From CAZMXP01 sp964570285 (GTDB taxonomy: Bacteria > Planctomycetota > PLA2), in assembly GCA_964570285.1 (NCBI GenBank), contig CAZMXP010000020.1:11714-75713 (forward strand): DNA of 64,000 nucleotides, written 5' to 3'. Of this stretch, positions 23,447 through 32,586 are shown piece after piece. The notes beneath the pieces are model-generated. The model did not search any database. It was not told the DNA's origin and saw only the letters and a list, made by a program, of their open reading frames with translations. Made by a program: the position numbers and the translations under genes. Every line of letters starts with the position of its first letter. Position 1 is the first letter of the stretch.

Positions 23447-24064
23447 ATGGCGACGTTCGAGGTCCGCCTCGACCTCGACGCGATGCGCCGGCTCCCGCTG
23501 GAGGTGCCCGGGCGGATCCGCAAGGCGACGTCGGTCGCGCTCGGGATCGGGCTTCGCATCCTCGAGCGCCGACTCGTCACGGAGCGCCTGAGCGGCTCCC
23601 CGCTGCGCCGGCGCACGGGGGCGCTCGCGCGCGGGTGGAAGCGCATGGTTTTCATCTACGACGGCGAGGTCGTGGGCAAGCTCATGACGAACGTGCCCTA
23701 CGCGGAGATCCACGAGTTCGGGGGGACGATCCGGCCCAAGCGCGGCAAGTGGCTCTGGATCCCCGGCAAGGAGCTGCTCACGCCGGCGGGAGTGTTCCGC
23801 GGGTGGGACCAGGTGGTCTGGGACGCGGTGTTCTACCGGCGGTCGAAGAAGAACCCGCGCAACCTGGTCGTGCTGCAGCCGGTCAAGAGCCACATCCGCG
23901 GGAAGAAGAAGGGGCAGACGGTGCTGCTCCACGTGGCGACGCTCGTGCCCGAGGTGACGCTCCCCGCCCGCATGGGGCTCCGCGACCTGGCGAAGGCGGC
24001 GCTCCCGGAGATCCGCACGCGGATGAACGCGGCCATCGGGGCGGCCCTCTCGCGGGGCCGCTAG
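23447..24064 (+). CDS. Neck/tail-completion protein (HK97 gp10-like)
   Basis: A 205-residue protein with a helical N-terminus, RRRTGALARGWKR and VPYAEIHEFGGTIRPK followed by a WLWIPGK strand, the signature of gp10-like neck or tail-completion proteins. It joins the head to the tail tube. Its stop TAG begins a TAGGGT promoter-like motif. Confidence 0.75.
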   Translation: MATFEVRLDLDAMRRLPLEVPGRIRKATSVALGIGLRILERRLVTERLSGSPLRRRTGALARGWKRMVFIYDGEVVGKLMTNVPYAEIHEFGGTIRPKRGKWLWIPGKELLTPAGVFRGWDQVVWDAVFYRRSKKNPRNLVVLQPVKSHIRGKKKGQTVLLHVATLVPEVTLPARMGLRDLAKAALPEIRTRMNAAIGAALSRGR

Positions 24065-24067
24065 GGT
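24062..24067 (+). promoter_or_regulatory. -10-like TAGGGT
   Basis: Overlaps the stop codon of the neck gene; the next ATG is 37 nt downstream with its own GGAG. It belongs to the recurrent TAGGKT motif set. Confidence 0.35.
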
Positions 24068-24104
24068 TCCCCGTGCGCCGCGACCGCGGCCCACGGAGTA
24101 GCCC

Positions 24105-24854
24105 ATGCCCCCGATCGCAAGCGGCGACCTCAAGCTCTACGGCTGCGCGAGCCGCCCCGACGACGACTCGTCGACGGCGGGCGGGGCGATCGCGACGGCG
24201 GTCAAGCCGGTCTTCACGCAGCTGTCCGCCGACGCCCGCCTGGAGATCGTTTCCGACAATGCGGGCGACGACGGCGCCGCGTTTACCGTGACGATCGAGG
24301 GGCGCAGCCCCGCCGGCGCGGTGATCTCGGAGAGCAAGGACCTCGATGGCACGACCCCTGTGCTCTTCGATGCGACCTACGGGCGCATCCTGAAGATCAC
24401 CGTCGAGCAGGCTTGCGCCGGCACGGTGAGCGTGAAGCAGGGGGCGGGCGGGACGGTTCGCGCCACCCTCGAGCCCGGCTTCACCGAGATCATCGCCCTC
24501 TTCCGGAAGAGCGCGAGCGAGGCCTCGCAGGTCGTGCGCTACGAGAAGGTGTTCTGGAAGAACGCGCACGGATCGCAGACGCTCCTCGCGGCGAAGGTGA
24601 AGCTGACGGCCGACCCGAGCGGGAAGATCGAGATCGGCGTCCACACGTCGCAGGGGGACACCGCGACGATCACCAACCGGAAGACGGCGCCCTCCGGCAT
24701 CACCTTCGTCGACGACAACGTCGAGCAGTCGGTGCCCTCCAACGACATCGCCGCGGCGGGGACCATCGGCGTCTGGATCAAGCAGACGCTCGCGGCCGAC
24801 AACGCGCCGATCAATTCGAGCCTCACCGTCCAGCTGGCCGGCACCACGACCTGA
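24105..24854 (+). CDS. Structural protein, probably neck or tail
   Basis: A 249-residue beta-rich protein beginning IASGDLKLYG and DDDSSTAGG, a start found in a family of phage structural proteins of unknown role. Three or four beta repeats with VTIEG-like strands suggest an Ig-like or jelly-roll architecture. It could be a decoration or tail-associated protein. GGAG lies 9 nt upstream. Confidence 0.5.
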   Translation: MPPIASGDLKLYGCASRPDDDSSTAGGAIATAVKPVFTQLSADARLEIVSDNAGDDGAAFTVTIEGRSPAGAVISESKDLDGTTPVLFDATYGRILKITVEQACAGTVSVKQGAGGTVRATLEPGFTEIIALFRKSASEASQVVRYEKVFWKNAHGSQTLLAAKVKLTADPSGKIEIGVHTSQGDTATITNRKTAPSGITFVDDNVEQSVPSNDIAAAGTIGVWIKQTLAADNAPINSSLTVQLAGTTT

Positions 24855-24867
24855 CCCAGGAGACCGC

Positions 24868-25386
24868 ATGGAAAAGATCAGCAGGGCCGACGCGGAGAAG
24901 CTCGTCCGCTCGGTCACCCGCACGTGCAAGGGCCCCTTCCGGCCGGAGGCGGCGCGGCGCCTCGCGCGCAACCTGCGCGCGACGGTGCGCGAGGTCATCA
25001 TGGCCATCGACCCGACCGATCGCGACCTCGCGACGCCCGAGATACGCGCGAAGGCCCGCGAGGCGCTCGTCGCCCTCCCCGACTCCGAGGGCAAGGAGCG
25101 CGCGCTCGTGCTGCTCGACCTGATCGATCGGGCGGGGCGCGTGGCGGCGGCGAAGGACACCGAGGGGGCCGTGCGCCTCGAGATCGCCGCGCTCCTCGTC
25201 GACGGCCGCGAGAAGGACGCCGACGTCCTGCATCACGGCTGCCGCCTCGGCTGCGGCGCCGACTTCAACGACGTCATCCTCGCGCACCCGCTCGACGGCG
25301 AGACGCGCACGGTGAAGTGCCCGCGCTGCTCGATGGAGGTGCGCTACACGGCGCCGGACGGCCTCCAAATCGTCGGGGCGTCCTGA
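24868..25386 (+). CDS. Hypothetical protein with C-terminal zinc ribbon
   Basis: A 172-residue protein: helical residues 1-110, then CRLGCGAD and CPRCSMEVRY, probably one four-cysteine zinc site. It lies between structural genes. The role is unknown; it may be an assembly factor. Confidence 0.55.
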   Translation: MEKISRADAEKLVRSVTRTCKGPFRPEAARRLARNLRATVREVIMAIDPTDRDLATPEIRAKAREALVALPDSEGKERALVLLDLIDRAGRVAAAKDTEGAVRLEIAALLVDGREKDADVLHHGCRLGCGADFNDVILAHPLDGETRTVKCPRCSMEVRYTAPDGLQIVGAS

Positions 25387-25387
25387 C

Positions 25388-25738
25388 ATGCCCGTCCGCG
25401 CTGTCGTCCACCAGGCGACGAGGGTGGTCTTCGCCGTCTCGACGCGCGACGATCCCCTGCCCCCGCCCCTCGCCTATGCGGACTGCCGGCAGGACCTCGA
25501 CGTGGCCAACGGCCCGTGGAAGCTCTCCGCCGACGGGAACGCGCTGTCGAAGCCGACCGAGGCGGAGATCGATGCCGCGCGCTGGGACTCGGACGGCTCC
25601 CGCGCGCGCGCGAGGGCGGCGCAACGCCGGCAGCGGACACTCGACGCGCTCAACACCGCCGCCACGGACACCTCCGTGCCGCCGTCCGTGCGCGCGGCCT
25701 TCGCGCGCCTGAGGGAAGAACTCTCGGATGGCGCTTAA
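25388..25738 (+). CDS. Hypothetical 116-aa protein
   Basis: Starts 1 nt after the previous stop. It has an N-terminal beta stretch (RAVVHQATRVVFAV), a DLDVANGPWKL turn and a helical C-terminus with RARARAAQRRQRT. Proteins of this kind next to fibre-like proteins are sometimes assembly chaperones, but the match is weak. It overlaps the next gene by 11 nt. Confidence 0.5.
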   Translation: MPVRAVVHQATRVVFAVSTRDDPLPPPLAYADCRQDLDVANGPWKLSADGNALSKPTEAEIDAARWDSDGSRARARAAQRRQRTLDALNTAATDTSVPPSVRAAFARLREELSDGA

Positions 25739-28601
25739 TGTCGCGCAGGGCACGGTAGCGCTCCGCACCACGGTCGGCCTCCAGACGATCTGGGGCCTGT
25801 CGTTCAATCCCGCGGTCGAAGGCGTCAAGAGCGTCCTGCTGCTCTGGTGGGGAAGGGCGACCGCCGACGGCAGCGCGGCCAGCGGGTCGATGGGATTCGG
25901 TGCCGCGATCTCCTCGTCGTCGCGGCGTTGCGCCCATGCCGGGTTCACGGACCAGAACTCGCTCAAGAGCGGCGTGAAGCAGTCGAACACGCATTGCATG
26001 GCGATCATGGAGCCGGACAGCCAGTGGTTCGACACCCTGGTCCGGGTTGACTTCGACTCGTGGACGACGGACGGGTTCAAGCTCGACGTCGAGGTGACCA
26101 ACGGCACGGCGTGGGTGCTGCACTACCAGGTGCTCAGCGGGAGCGACCTGACCTACGTCGAGCTCGGCAGCGGGACGTGCAAGACGAGCACGGGCACGAA
26201 GGCGTTCACGACGGCGGCGAAGCCGGACTGTGTCCTTCTCTTCGGCTCGGCGAGGAGCACCAGCGAGAACGTCGAGGGGGCGACGTGGCAGCAGTGGAAG
26301 TTCGGGGTCGCCACGTCGGCCTCGTCCCGATGGGCAATGGGTGCGGCGAACCGCGAGGTGGTGGTGACTGCGGAGTGCGACCGCAAGCAGCTCTCCACCG
26401 TCTGCCTGATCGGGCTGGCGTCCACGAGCGGCAGCGGGTACGAGGAGTACCGCGCCGACCTGGACTCGTTCAACGAGACCGACTTCACGCTCGACTTCGA
26501 GGTCGCGCCCTCCTCCGCGCAGGCGTTCTTCTGGCTCGCGCTCGCGGGCCCGGCGTTCTCCGTCGCGACCGCGGACCAGCCGACGTCGACCGGATCCCAG
26601 GACATCACGACGACCGGTGTCGATCCCGCGCTGGCGCTGCTGGCCAGCTTCTGCAACGCCGCGACGACGGGCATGGTGGCGAACTTCCGCGCGAGTCTCG
26701 GCGGCGGCATCTCGTCGAGCGCGAGGGGCTGCGTCTGGTCCGGATACAAGGACGCCACGTCGACGCCGGACGGCGACCGGGACCACGACACCGCGGCGAT
26801 CATCAAGCTGCTGACCGAGGGGACGCCGACGCTGGACGCGGAGGCGGACCTCGACTCGCTCGGCTCCGGGAAGTTCACGCTCGACTGGGTGACGGTCGAC
26901 GGGACCGCGCGACAGTTCTGCTCCCTCGCGATCGGCACGACGGGCGGCACGCCCGTCTCGAACTCGTTCTCCTGCGCGATCGAGTCAACGGGGCGTATCG
27001 CCGGCACCGTGCAGCCGCCGCTCGAGTCCCTCCAGCCGATCGGCGCGGCGGCAGGCGCTCCCATCGAGAGCGCCACCGGGCTGGCGACGGAGATCTCCGC
27101 CGCGATCGAGGCGACCGGACGCGCGGCGCGGGAGGAGGGAGTCCCGCTCGAGGCCGCCGGGCGGGTGGCCGCGGAGGCCGTCGCGCCGCACGAGGCGCTC
27201 CTCGCGATCGCTCGCGAAGAGGCCGCCCCCGTCGAGGCGGCGCAGGGGGTCGCGGAGGGCGGATCGATCCCCTACGAAGCGCAGGGCTCCGCCGACTCCG
27301 TCGAGAACTCGGAGACGGTGCCGATCGAGGCCCTCGGGCGCGCCGCCGCCGAGAGCTCCGCCGCGCACGAATCGCTCCAGCCCGTGGCCACGGGCGCTTC
27401 CGCTCCGTATGAAGCCGCCGCCGGCGTCGCGGCGGCCGCCTCCGTGCCGATCGAATCGACGGGCTACGTCGTCGTCCTGGTCCTGCCTCCGCTCGAGGCG
27501 ACGGGACGGGTCGCCGCCGAGGCGGCGCCGCCGTACGAAGCGCTGGGCCAGGCGATCCCCGTGGCGGCCGTGCTCGCGATCCCGATCGAGGCGCTCGGCC
27601 GGGTCACTCGCTCGCTGGCGCCTCCCTTCGAGGCGGAGGGGAAGGTCCTCAGCATCCGCGAGCGCATCTTCCTGAACATCGCCGCGACGCTCGGGTCGAT
27701 CAAGCTCGCGAACGGGTTCGGCCACGACGTCGCCGAGGTGCGCCGCGTGAACGCGATCGGGTTCAGGTTGCGCGGGTACCCCGGCATCGTCGTGCGGGAG
27801 GGGACGTCGCAGGAGGAGGAGCTCGCATCGGGAGCGACGGACTACCAGGACGCCCGGATCGACTTCGAGATCGGCCTCTGGACGCGGGAGTTCGACGACC
27901 TCCCCGAGGAGGCGAACGCGCTGCTCCTCGACGTGGAGCGGGCGCTGCTCGTCGACCCCACGCGCGGCGGGCTCGCGGTCGACACGGAGATCCGCGGCAA
28001 CACCCTCGTCGTGGCGGCGCCGACGCAGCCCTTCGCGACCCACGTCGTGCGCGTGAGCGTGCTCGAGCGTCACGACCTGCGCGACCCCATGGCCGCCGCG
28101 GGGATCGCCGGCGGGAGCTACGGCGTCTTCCCGATCCTCGCCCCCGCCCAGGACCAGGCGCTCTCCGCGCGCGAGCGCATCGTGCGCGACCTCGTCGCCG
28201 CCATCGAGGGGATCGCGGGCCTTGCCGGCGTCCCGCGCATGGCCTCGAGCCCGCACGACATGCCCGACTTCCCGAGCGTGATCGTCGTCGAGGGCGGGGA
28301 GTCGAAGGGCGACGGCGTCGCCGGACCCGTCGGGCTCATCACGTCGGAGTTCGAAGTGATGCTGTTCGTCTGGGAGCGCGACCTCGACGGCGAGCGGCTG
28401 CCGGCGGAGGTCAACGCGATCCTCGCCGAGGTGAAGCGGGCCGTCCTCGCGGACCCGGGCCGCGGGGGCGACGCGCTCTCGACCCGGGTCATGGGCACGG
28501 TGCAGGAGGTCGACGAGAGCGGCCAGCCGTTCGGCCTGCACCGGGTGACCGTGCGCATCACCTATCGGCACGACCGGCTCGACCCGACCCGGTCGCGCTG
28601 A
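25728..28601 (+). CDS. Large modular tail protein: duplicated N-domain, 16 short repeats, duplicated C-domain
   Basis: A 957-residue protein with internal duplications. Residues 1-205 and about 215-405 are two similar beta domains (SVLLLWWGRAT / STVCLIGLAST-like strands). Residues 416-642 hold about 16 imperfect copies of a 14-residue unit, consensus P-I/L/Y-E-A-x-G-R-x-A-x-E, low in large hydrophobics. Residues about 648-790 and 810-957 are two related domains that start ERIFLN/ERIVRD and end near VVRVSV/HRVTVRI, with EANALL/EVNAIL in the middle; each resembles a tail-terminator-like unit. It is the most unusual gene in the head-to-tail region. Confidence 0.7.
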   Translation: MALNVAQGTVALRTTVGLQTIWGLSFNPAVEGVKSVLLLWWGRATADGSAASGSMGFGAAISSSSRRCAHAGFTDQNSLKSGVKQSNTHCMAIMEPDSQWFDTLVRVDFDSWTTDGFKLDVEVTNGTAWVLHYQVLSGSDLTYVELGSGTCKTSTGTKAFTTAAKPDCVLLFGSARSTSENVEGATWQQWKFGVATSASSRWAMGAANREVVVTAECDRKQLSTVCLIGLASTSGSGYEEYRADLDSFNETDFTLDFEVAPSSAQAFFWLALAGPAFSVATADQPTSTGSQDITTTGVDPALALLASFCNAATTGMVANFRASLGGGISSSARGCVWSGYKDATSTPDGDRDHDTAAIIKLLTEGTPTLDAEADLDSLGSGKFTLDWVTVDGTARQFCSLAIGTTGGTPVSNSFSCAIESTGRIAGTVQPPLESLQPIGAAAGAPIESATGLATEISAAIEATGRAAREEGVPLEAAGRVAAEAVAPHEALLAIAREEAAPVEAAQGVAEGGSIPYEAQGSADSVENSETVPIEALGRAAAESSAAHESLQPVATGASAPYEAAAGVAAAASVPIESTGYVVVLVLPPLEATGRVAAEAAPPYEALGQAIPVAAVLAIPIEALGRVTRSLAPPFEAEGKVLSIRERIFLNIAATLGSIKLANGFGHDVAEVRRVNAIGFRLRGYPGIVVREGTSQEEELASGATDYQDARIDFEIGLWTREFDDLPEEANALLLDVERALLVDPTRGGLAVDTEIRGNTLVVAAPTQPFATHVVRVSVLERHDLRDPMAAAGIAGGSYGVFPILAPAQDQALSARERIVRDLVAAIEGIAGLAGVPRMASSPHDMPDFPSVIVVEGGESKGDGVAGPVGLITSEFEVMLFVWERDLDGERLPAEVNAILAEVKRAVLADPGRGGDALSTRVMGTVQEVDESGQPFGLHRVTVRITYRHDRLDPTRSR

Positions 28602-28610
28602 GGGCGCGCC

Positions 28611-28616
28611 TAGGGT
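28611..28616 (+). promoter_or_regulatory. -10-like TAGGGT before tail tube gene
   Basis: Followed after 36 nt by the ATG, with AAGGAG in between. It has the same TAGGGTTCC context as other sites. Confidence 0.4.
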
Positions 28617-28652
28617 TCCTCGCGGGGCAAGGCGCCCCCGCAAGGAGTGCGC

Positions 28653-29810
28653 ATGCCGGGCAGGATGCTGGAGCGTCGGCGCCAGGTCGCCGCGAAGATC
28701 GAGACGACCGAGGGCACGTTCAACGCGCCGGGCGCTTCCGACGCCGGTTTCCTCGCCTACGAGCCGAAGGTGCGCCCGAGCGTGGCGATGTTCACGCGCA
28801 AGCCCGCCCGCTCGACCCTGACGCCGCTCTCGGCGGTGCCCGGCGTGCAGACGAAGGGGTTCACCTTCGGCGTGGACGTGGTCGGCAGCGGCGCGGGGGC
28901 GACCCCGCCGAGCTTCGGGACGCTGCTCAAGGGCTGCGGCGTCCGGCAGGTCGACCCGTGGAAGCTCACGATCGGGGCGATCACCGGCGGGCCCTTCCGC
29001 GCCGGCGAGCGCGTCACGCAGGCGACCTCGAACGCTGTCGGCATCGTCGTCCGCCGCACGGCCGACGGGACCGTGACGCTCTGGCTGATCCCGGTCTCGG
29101 GCACCTTCAACGGGACCAACCTCCTCACCGGAGCGACCTCGGGCGCCACCGCGACGCCGTCCGTAGCGGCGCAGGGTGTCGCCGTCGCATACTGCTTTGA
29201 CAGCGCGGCGGCCTCGCCGGCGCTCTCGCTCGCGGGCTACTTCGACGGGATCCTCTACTCGGCGCGCGGCGCGCGGGGCAACTTCACGCTGGGGTTTCAG
29301 GCCGGGCAGCCGGGGCGGGTGAACCTCGAATACAACGGCGTGCTCCGCGACACGTCCGACGCCGCGCTCCTCACGGGCATCACCTACCCGACGAAGAAGC
29401 CCCCCACCTTCCTCGGCGTCAACCTGAAGCTCGACAACGTCGCGATCCCGTTCCAGGTCCTGAACGTCAACGCCCGCAACCAGGTCAACGAGCGCCCCGA
29501 CGCGAGCGACGCCGCCGGGGTGCTCTCCTACCTGATCACCGACCGCGAGCCGCAGCTGACGATCGACCCCGAGTCCGTGCTCAAGGCGGACTTCGACTTC
29601 GTGGGCAAGTACCGGGCGGGGACGGTGTTCCCCGTGGAACTCGACCTCGGCAGCGAGGCGGGCAACACGTTCATGCTCTCGGCGCCCTTCGCCCAGGTCG
29701 CCGGCCTCAGCGACGACGGCCGCAGCGGCATCGCCGTGATGGGGACGACGCTCAACCTCGTCGGCTCCGACGACGCCGGCGACGACGAACTGATCCTTCT
29801 CTGCACCTGA
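28653..29810 (+). CDS. Tail tube protein
   Basis: A 385-residue beta-rich protein in the expected position before the tail chaperones. It starts with ERRRQVAAKIETTEGT, typical of tube proteins with an N-terminal strand, then a central Thr/Gly/Ala-rich insert (about 125-190) and C-terminal strands (NTFMLSAPFAQV). AAGGAG, 5 nt before this ATG, fixes the start over a GTG two codons upstream. Confidence 0.75.
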   Translation: MPGRMLERRRQVAAKIETTEGTFNAPGASDAGFLAYEPKVRPSVAMFTRKPARSTLTPLSAVPGVQTKGFTFGVDVVGSGAGATPPSFGTLLKGCGVRQVDPWKLTIGAITGGPFRAGERVTQATSNAVGIVVRRTADGTVTLWLIPVSGTFNGTNLLTGATSGATATPSVAAQGVAVAYCFDSAAASPALSLAGYFDGILYSARGARGNFTLGFQAGQPGRVNLEYNGVLRDTSDAALLTGITYPTKKPPTFLGVNLKLDNVAIPFQVLNVNARNQVNERPDASDAAGVLSYLITDREPQLTIDPESVLKADFDFVGKYRAGTVFPVELDLGSEAGNTFMLSAPFAQVAGLSDDGRSGIAVMGTTLNLVGSDDAGDDELILLCT

Positions 29811-29821
29811 CCCGGAGGCAC

Positions 29822-30256
29822 ATGCTCCTCGCGATCAATCCCGACCGCATCGTCCGCTACGTCCCCCGCGCCTGCCGCGACGCGGAGGGCAGGCCCGTCG
29901 CCGGCGCCACCGTCTTCCTCCTCGGCGCGATCCTCGCGCAGGAGATGGCGGAGATCGAGGACGCGCTCGTCGACCGCATCATGCTCGACGGGTCGACGGA
30001 CGAGAGCATGGCGATCCGGCAGCGCAGCGGGACGCAGAAGGTGGCGATCCTGCGCGCAGGCCTCCGCGGCTGGGAAGGGTTCAAGATGCGGCGAGACGCC
30101 GATGGCGCCATCGTCGACGCGCCTTTCGATGCGGACCCGAAGTCCGGGCGCGCCACCGACCGCAGCCTCTCCATGCTCGACCCGGCGCTCCGGCTGGAGC
30201 TCGCGAACGCGATCACGGACATCCACAGGATCGCGGAGGACGACCACCTAAAATGA
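29822..30256 (+). CDS. Tail assembly chaperone, first frame (gpG-like)
   Basis: A 144-residue protein between tube and tape-measure genes, helical with MAEIEDALVD and a RAGLRGWEGF segment. It ends with CTA AAA TGA. The TGA overlaps the ATG of the next gene, and a -1 slip on AAA would fuse the two. Role: binds the tape measure to keep it soluble until tube assembly, by position. Confidence 0.7.
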   Translation: MLLAINPDRIVRYVPRACRDAEGRPVAGATVFLLGAILAQEMAEIEDALVDRIMLDGSTDESMAIRQRSGTQKVAILRAGLRGWEGFKMRRDADGAIVDAPFDADPKSGRATDRSLSMLDPALRLELANAITDIHRIAEDDHLK

Positions 30257-30651
30257 TGCTGGCGGCCCTCCTGCGGCGGGGCCGCCTCGAGCAGAACTGC
30301 AGGACCTGCCGCACCTCTCCCGAGGCGCGTGAGCGCTGGGGCTGCGACCGGCCGCTCGAACGCTCCGCCGCCACCGACTCCGTCGAGTGCCCCCGCTGCG
30401 ACGCCGTGCCCTCGCGCATGGGGGGCTGCTCGCGCTGCCGCGGCGAGGGGAGGATCCCGATCCTCCGGTGCCCCAACGTCGTGCTCGGCTCCGATCCTGG
30501 TTTCGCGCTCTTCCTCGACTGCTACGACCTGCTGCAGCAGGGGATCCTGCCCGCGCCCGGGGGGGCGTTCGCGCAGGCGCACCAGTTCCTCGAGGCGAGC
30601 CGCCGCATGCGATCGATCGAGGCGCGCCTCGAACGTGAGGAGCGCGAGTAA
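30253..30651 (+). CDS. Tail assembly chaperone, second frame, zinc-binding
   Basis: A 132-residue Cys-rich protein (NCRTC, then CPRC ... CSRCRGEG ... RCP), a pattern found in the second open frame of tail chaperone pairs. It overlaps the preceding gene by 4 nt (ATGA), so it can be made by coupling or by -1 frameshifting. The next gene starts at its stop (TAATG). Confidence 0.65.
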   Translation: MMLAALLRRGRLEQNCRTCRTSPEARERWGCDRPLERSAATDSVECPRCDAVPSRMGGCSRCRGEGRIPILRCPNVVLGSDPGFALFLDCYDLLQQGILPAPGGAFAQAHQFLEASRRMRSIEARLEREERE

Positions 30652-32585
30652 TGGCGTCTCAGAACGAGCTCGCGCTCTACCTCCGGCTCAAGGACGAGCT
30701 GTCGAAGGAGTTCCAGAACGCGGCGCGGAAGGTCGAGGGCTCCGGTCGCGGCATGGAGATGTCGCTCACGCAGGCGACGAAGGGCGCGCAGGCGGGACTG
30801 CGGTCGATGGTCAGCGGTATCACTGCCGTCTCCGCGGCCGCCGCCGGCGCGGAGAAGAGCGTTGCGATGGTCGGCATGTCGCTGCTGACCGCGTTCGCGT
30901 CGGGCGGGCCCGCGGCCCTCGGCATCGCCGCAGTGGGCGCCGCGATCGGGACCGTGGTCGGGCACTTCCGCTCGCTCAATGCGGAACAGGAGCGCGAGGC
31001 GGAGATCCGGAAGAAGACGCTCGAGGACCTCCGCGAGGAAGTGCGGCAGCGCCGCGCGCTCGTCGACCTGATGAACCGCCTCGGCCGAGAGCCGACGAAG
31101 GGGGAGCTCTCGATCGACGACATCCAGAAACGGATCAACGCGAAGCGCGCGGAGATGGTGGAGCTGGAGAAGGTCGAGCGCTCCATGCGCGACCCGAAGA
31201 GCTTCCTCGCCTACATCAATGCGCAGGACCGCATCCGGATCCTCGGCGGGGAGATCGAGAGCCTCGGCCGTCAGTTCGTCGAGCAGGATCGCCTCCTGCG
31301 CATCGAGGAGCAGCGCAAGAAGGTGGCGGAGGACCAGAAGCGGGAGTCCGATCGCGTGGCGGCCGCCGCCGGGCGCCAGAAGGACGAGTGGAAGGCCGTC
31401 GCGGAGTGGATCGGTTCGGCGCTCGCCAGGCTGCGCGAGATGCAGGCCGTCGCCGCGCGACAGGCCCTCGGCGACATGCTCTCCTCCGCGGTCGATGCGC
31501 CTCTCAATGCGCTCCGCAGCCTCGTCCGGCGCCCGGCAGCCGAGGCGCCCGTCGACCGGGTCTTCCTCGAGAACCAGCGCGCCCTCGACAACGAGATCGC
31601 GCTGATCCGCGAGCAGAACGCCTTCCGCCGGGAGCGCCTCCGCATCGAGCAGGACCTCAAGGCGGAACTCGAGCGCATCGCCGCGCTCGGCGTGACCGAC
31701 CCGAAGGACGTCGTGCGCCTGCAGAACCGCGCCCGCCTGATCGCGCGCGAGCGCGCCGGCGACGTCGACGACCGCGAGGCGGAGTCGAAGGCGCGCGCCG
31801 CGCAGCCCTTCGTGGCGCGGGGCGAGGACCTGGAGCGCGATCTCGTCCTGTTGCGCGAGTCGAACGACTTGCGCCGGGACAGGCTCGCCATCGATCAGGA
31901 GATCCACCAGGAGATCGTCGCCGTGCAGGCGGCGTTCCTGCGCGGAGAGATCGGCGCGGGCACACGCGACGACATGGTCGCCAAGCTAGAGGAGATGCGC
32001 GAGCTGAGGCAGCGCCTCGTCGAGGACGAGTTCACTCTCAACCTCCGGAGCGTGGGCCCCCAGCTCTCTGCGACGTGGGCCGACCTCGTGCGCGACGGGA
32101 TCACGACCGGCTTCAGGAGCGCGGCCGACATCGGGCGCAACCTCCTGCTGAACCTCGGTTCGCAGTTCACGCAGCTCGGATTCAATGCGCTCCTGAGCGG
32201 CATCCCGGGGCTGCAGAGCCTCTTCCCGCGCGGGACGGCGGCGGCAATGGGCGGCGTCTTCCCCACCGGCGACTCTCCCGTCTATCCCGTGCGCTACTAC
32301 GCCGCCGGCGGGATCACGCGCGGCCCCGAGGTCGTCGTCCGCGGAGAAGGCAGCAAGCGGGAGGCGGTCGTCCCGCTGCCGGACGGGCGCACGATCCCCG
32401 TCGAGATGCGCGGCGGCGGCGGCGTTCACGTCGACCTCGGCGGGGTACACATCGGCGGGGGCGGCGACTTCCTTTCCCTGCCGGTCGGCGAGCAGGAGCG
32501 GATCATCCTCGCGCACGTGGAGCGCGCGCTGCACGGGCGCTACGCGCAGGCGATCGCGGCGCGGAGCCGGAGCGCGCTGGTCTGA
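30651..32585 (+). CDS. Tape measure protein
   Basis: A 644-residue protein. It has a hydrophobic helix region (residues about 45-110 with AAVGAAIGTVVG), long coiled-coil stretches (EQEREAEIRKKT, EEQRKKVAEDQ) and a Gly-rich C-terminus with AAGGITRGPEVVVRGE, the typical ending of lambda-type tape measures. At about 0.15 nm per residue, the tail would be roughly 95-100 nm. It is a small tape measure, consistent with a short siphovirus tail. Confidence 0.85.
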   Translation: MASQNELALYLRLKDELSKEFQNAARKVEGSGRGMEMSLTQATKGAQAGLRSMVSGITAVSAAAAGAEKSVAMVGMSLLTAFASGGPAALGIAAVGAAIGTVVGHFRSLNAEQEREAEIRKKTLEDLREEVRQRRALVDLMNRLGREPTKGELSIDDIQKRINAKRAEMVELEKVERSMRDPKSFLAYINAQDRIRILGGEIESLGRQFVEQDRLLRIEEQRKKVAEDQKRESDRVAAAAGRQKDEWKAVAEWIGSALARLREMQAVAARQALGDMLSSAVDAPLNALRSLVRRPAAEAPVDRVFLENQRALDNEIALIREQNAFRRERLRIEQDLKAELERIAALGVTDPKDVVRLQNRARLIARERAGDVDDREAESKARAAQPFVARGEDLERDLVLLRESNDLRRDRLAIDQEIHQEIVAVQAAFLRGEIGAGTRDDMVAKLEEMRELRQRLVEDEFTLNLRSVGPQLSATWADLVRDGITTGFRSAADIGRNLLLNLGSQFTQLGFNALLSGIPGLQSLFPRGTAAAMGGVFPTGDSPVYPVRYYAAGGITRGPEVVVRGEGSKREAVVPLPDGRTIPVEMRGGGGVHVDLGGVHIGGGGDFLSLPVGEQERIILAHVERALHGRYAQAIAARSRSALV

Positions 32586-32586
32586 C

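Noticed and set aside
26973..27650. A CRISPR-like or satellite repeat
   Set aside because: The 42-nt period is explained by 14-residue protein repeats inside an open frame, and the nucleotide copies are poorly conserved.
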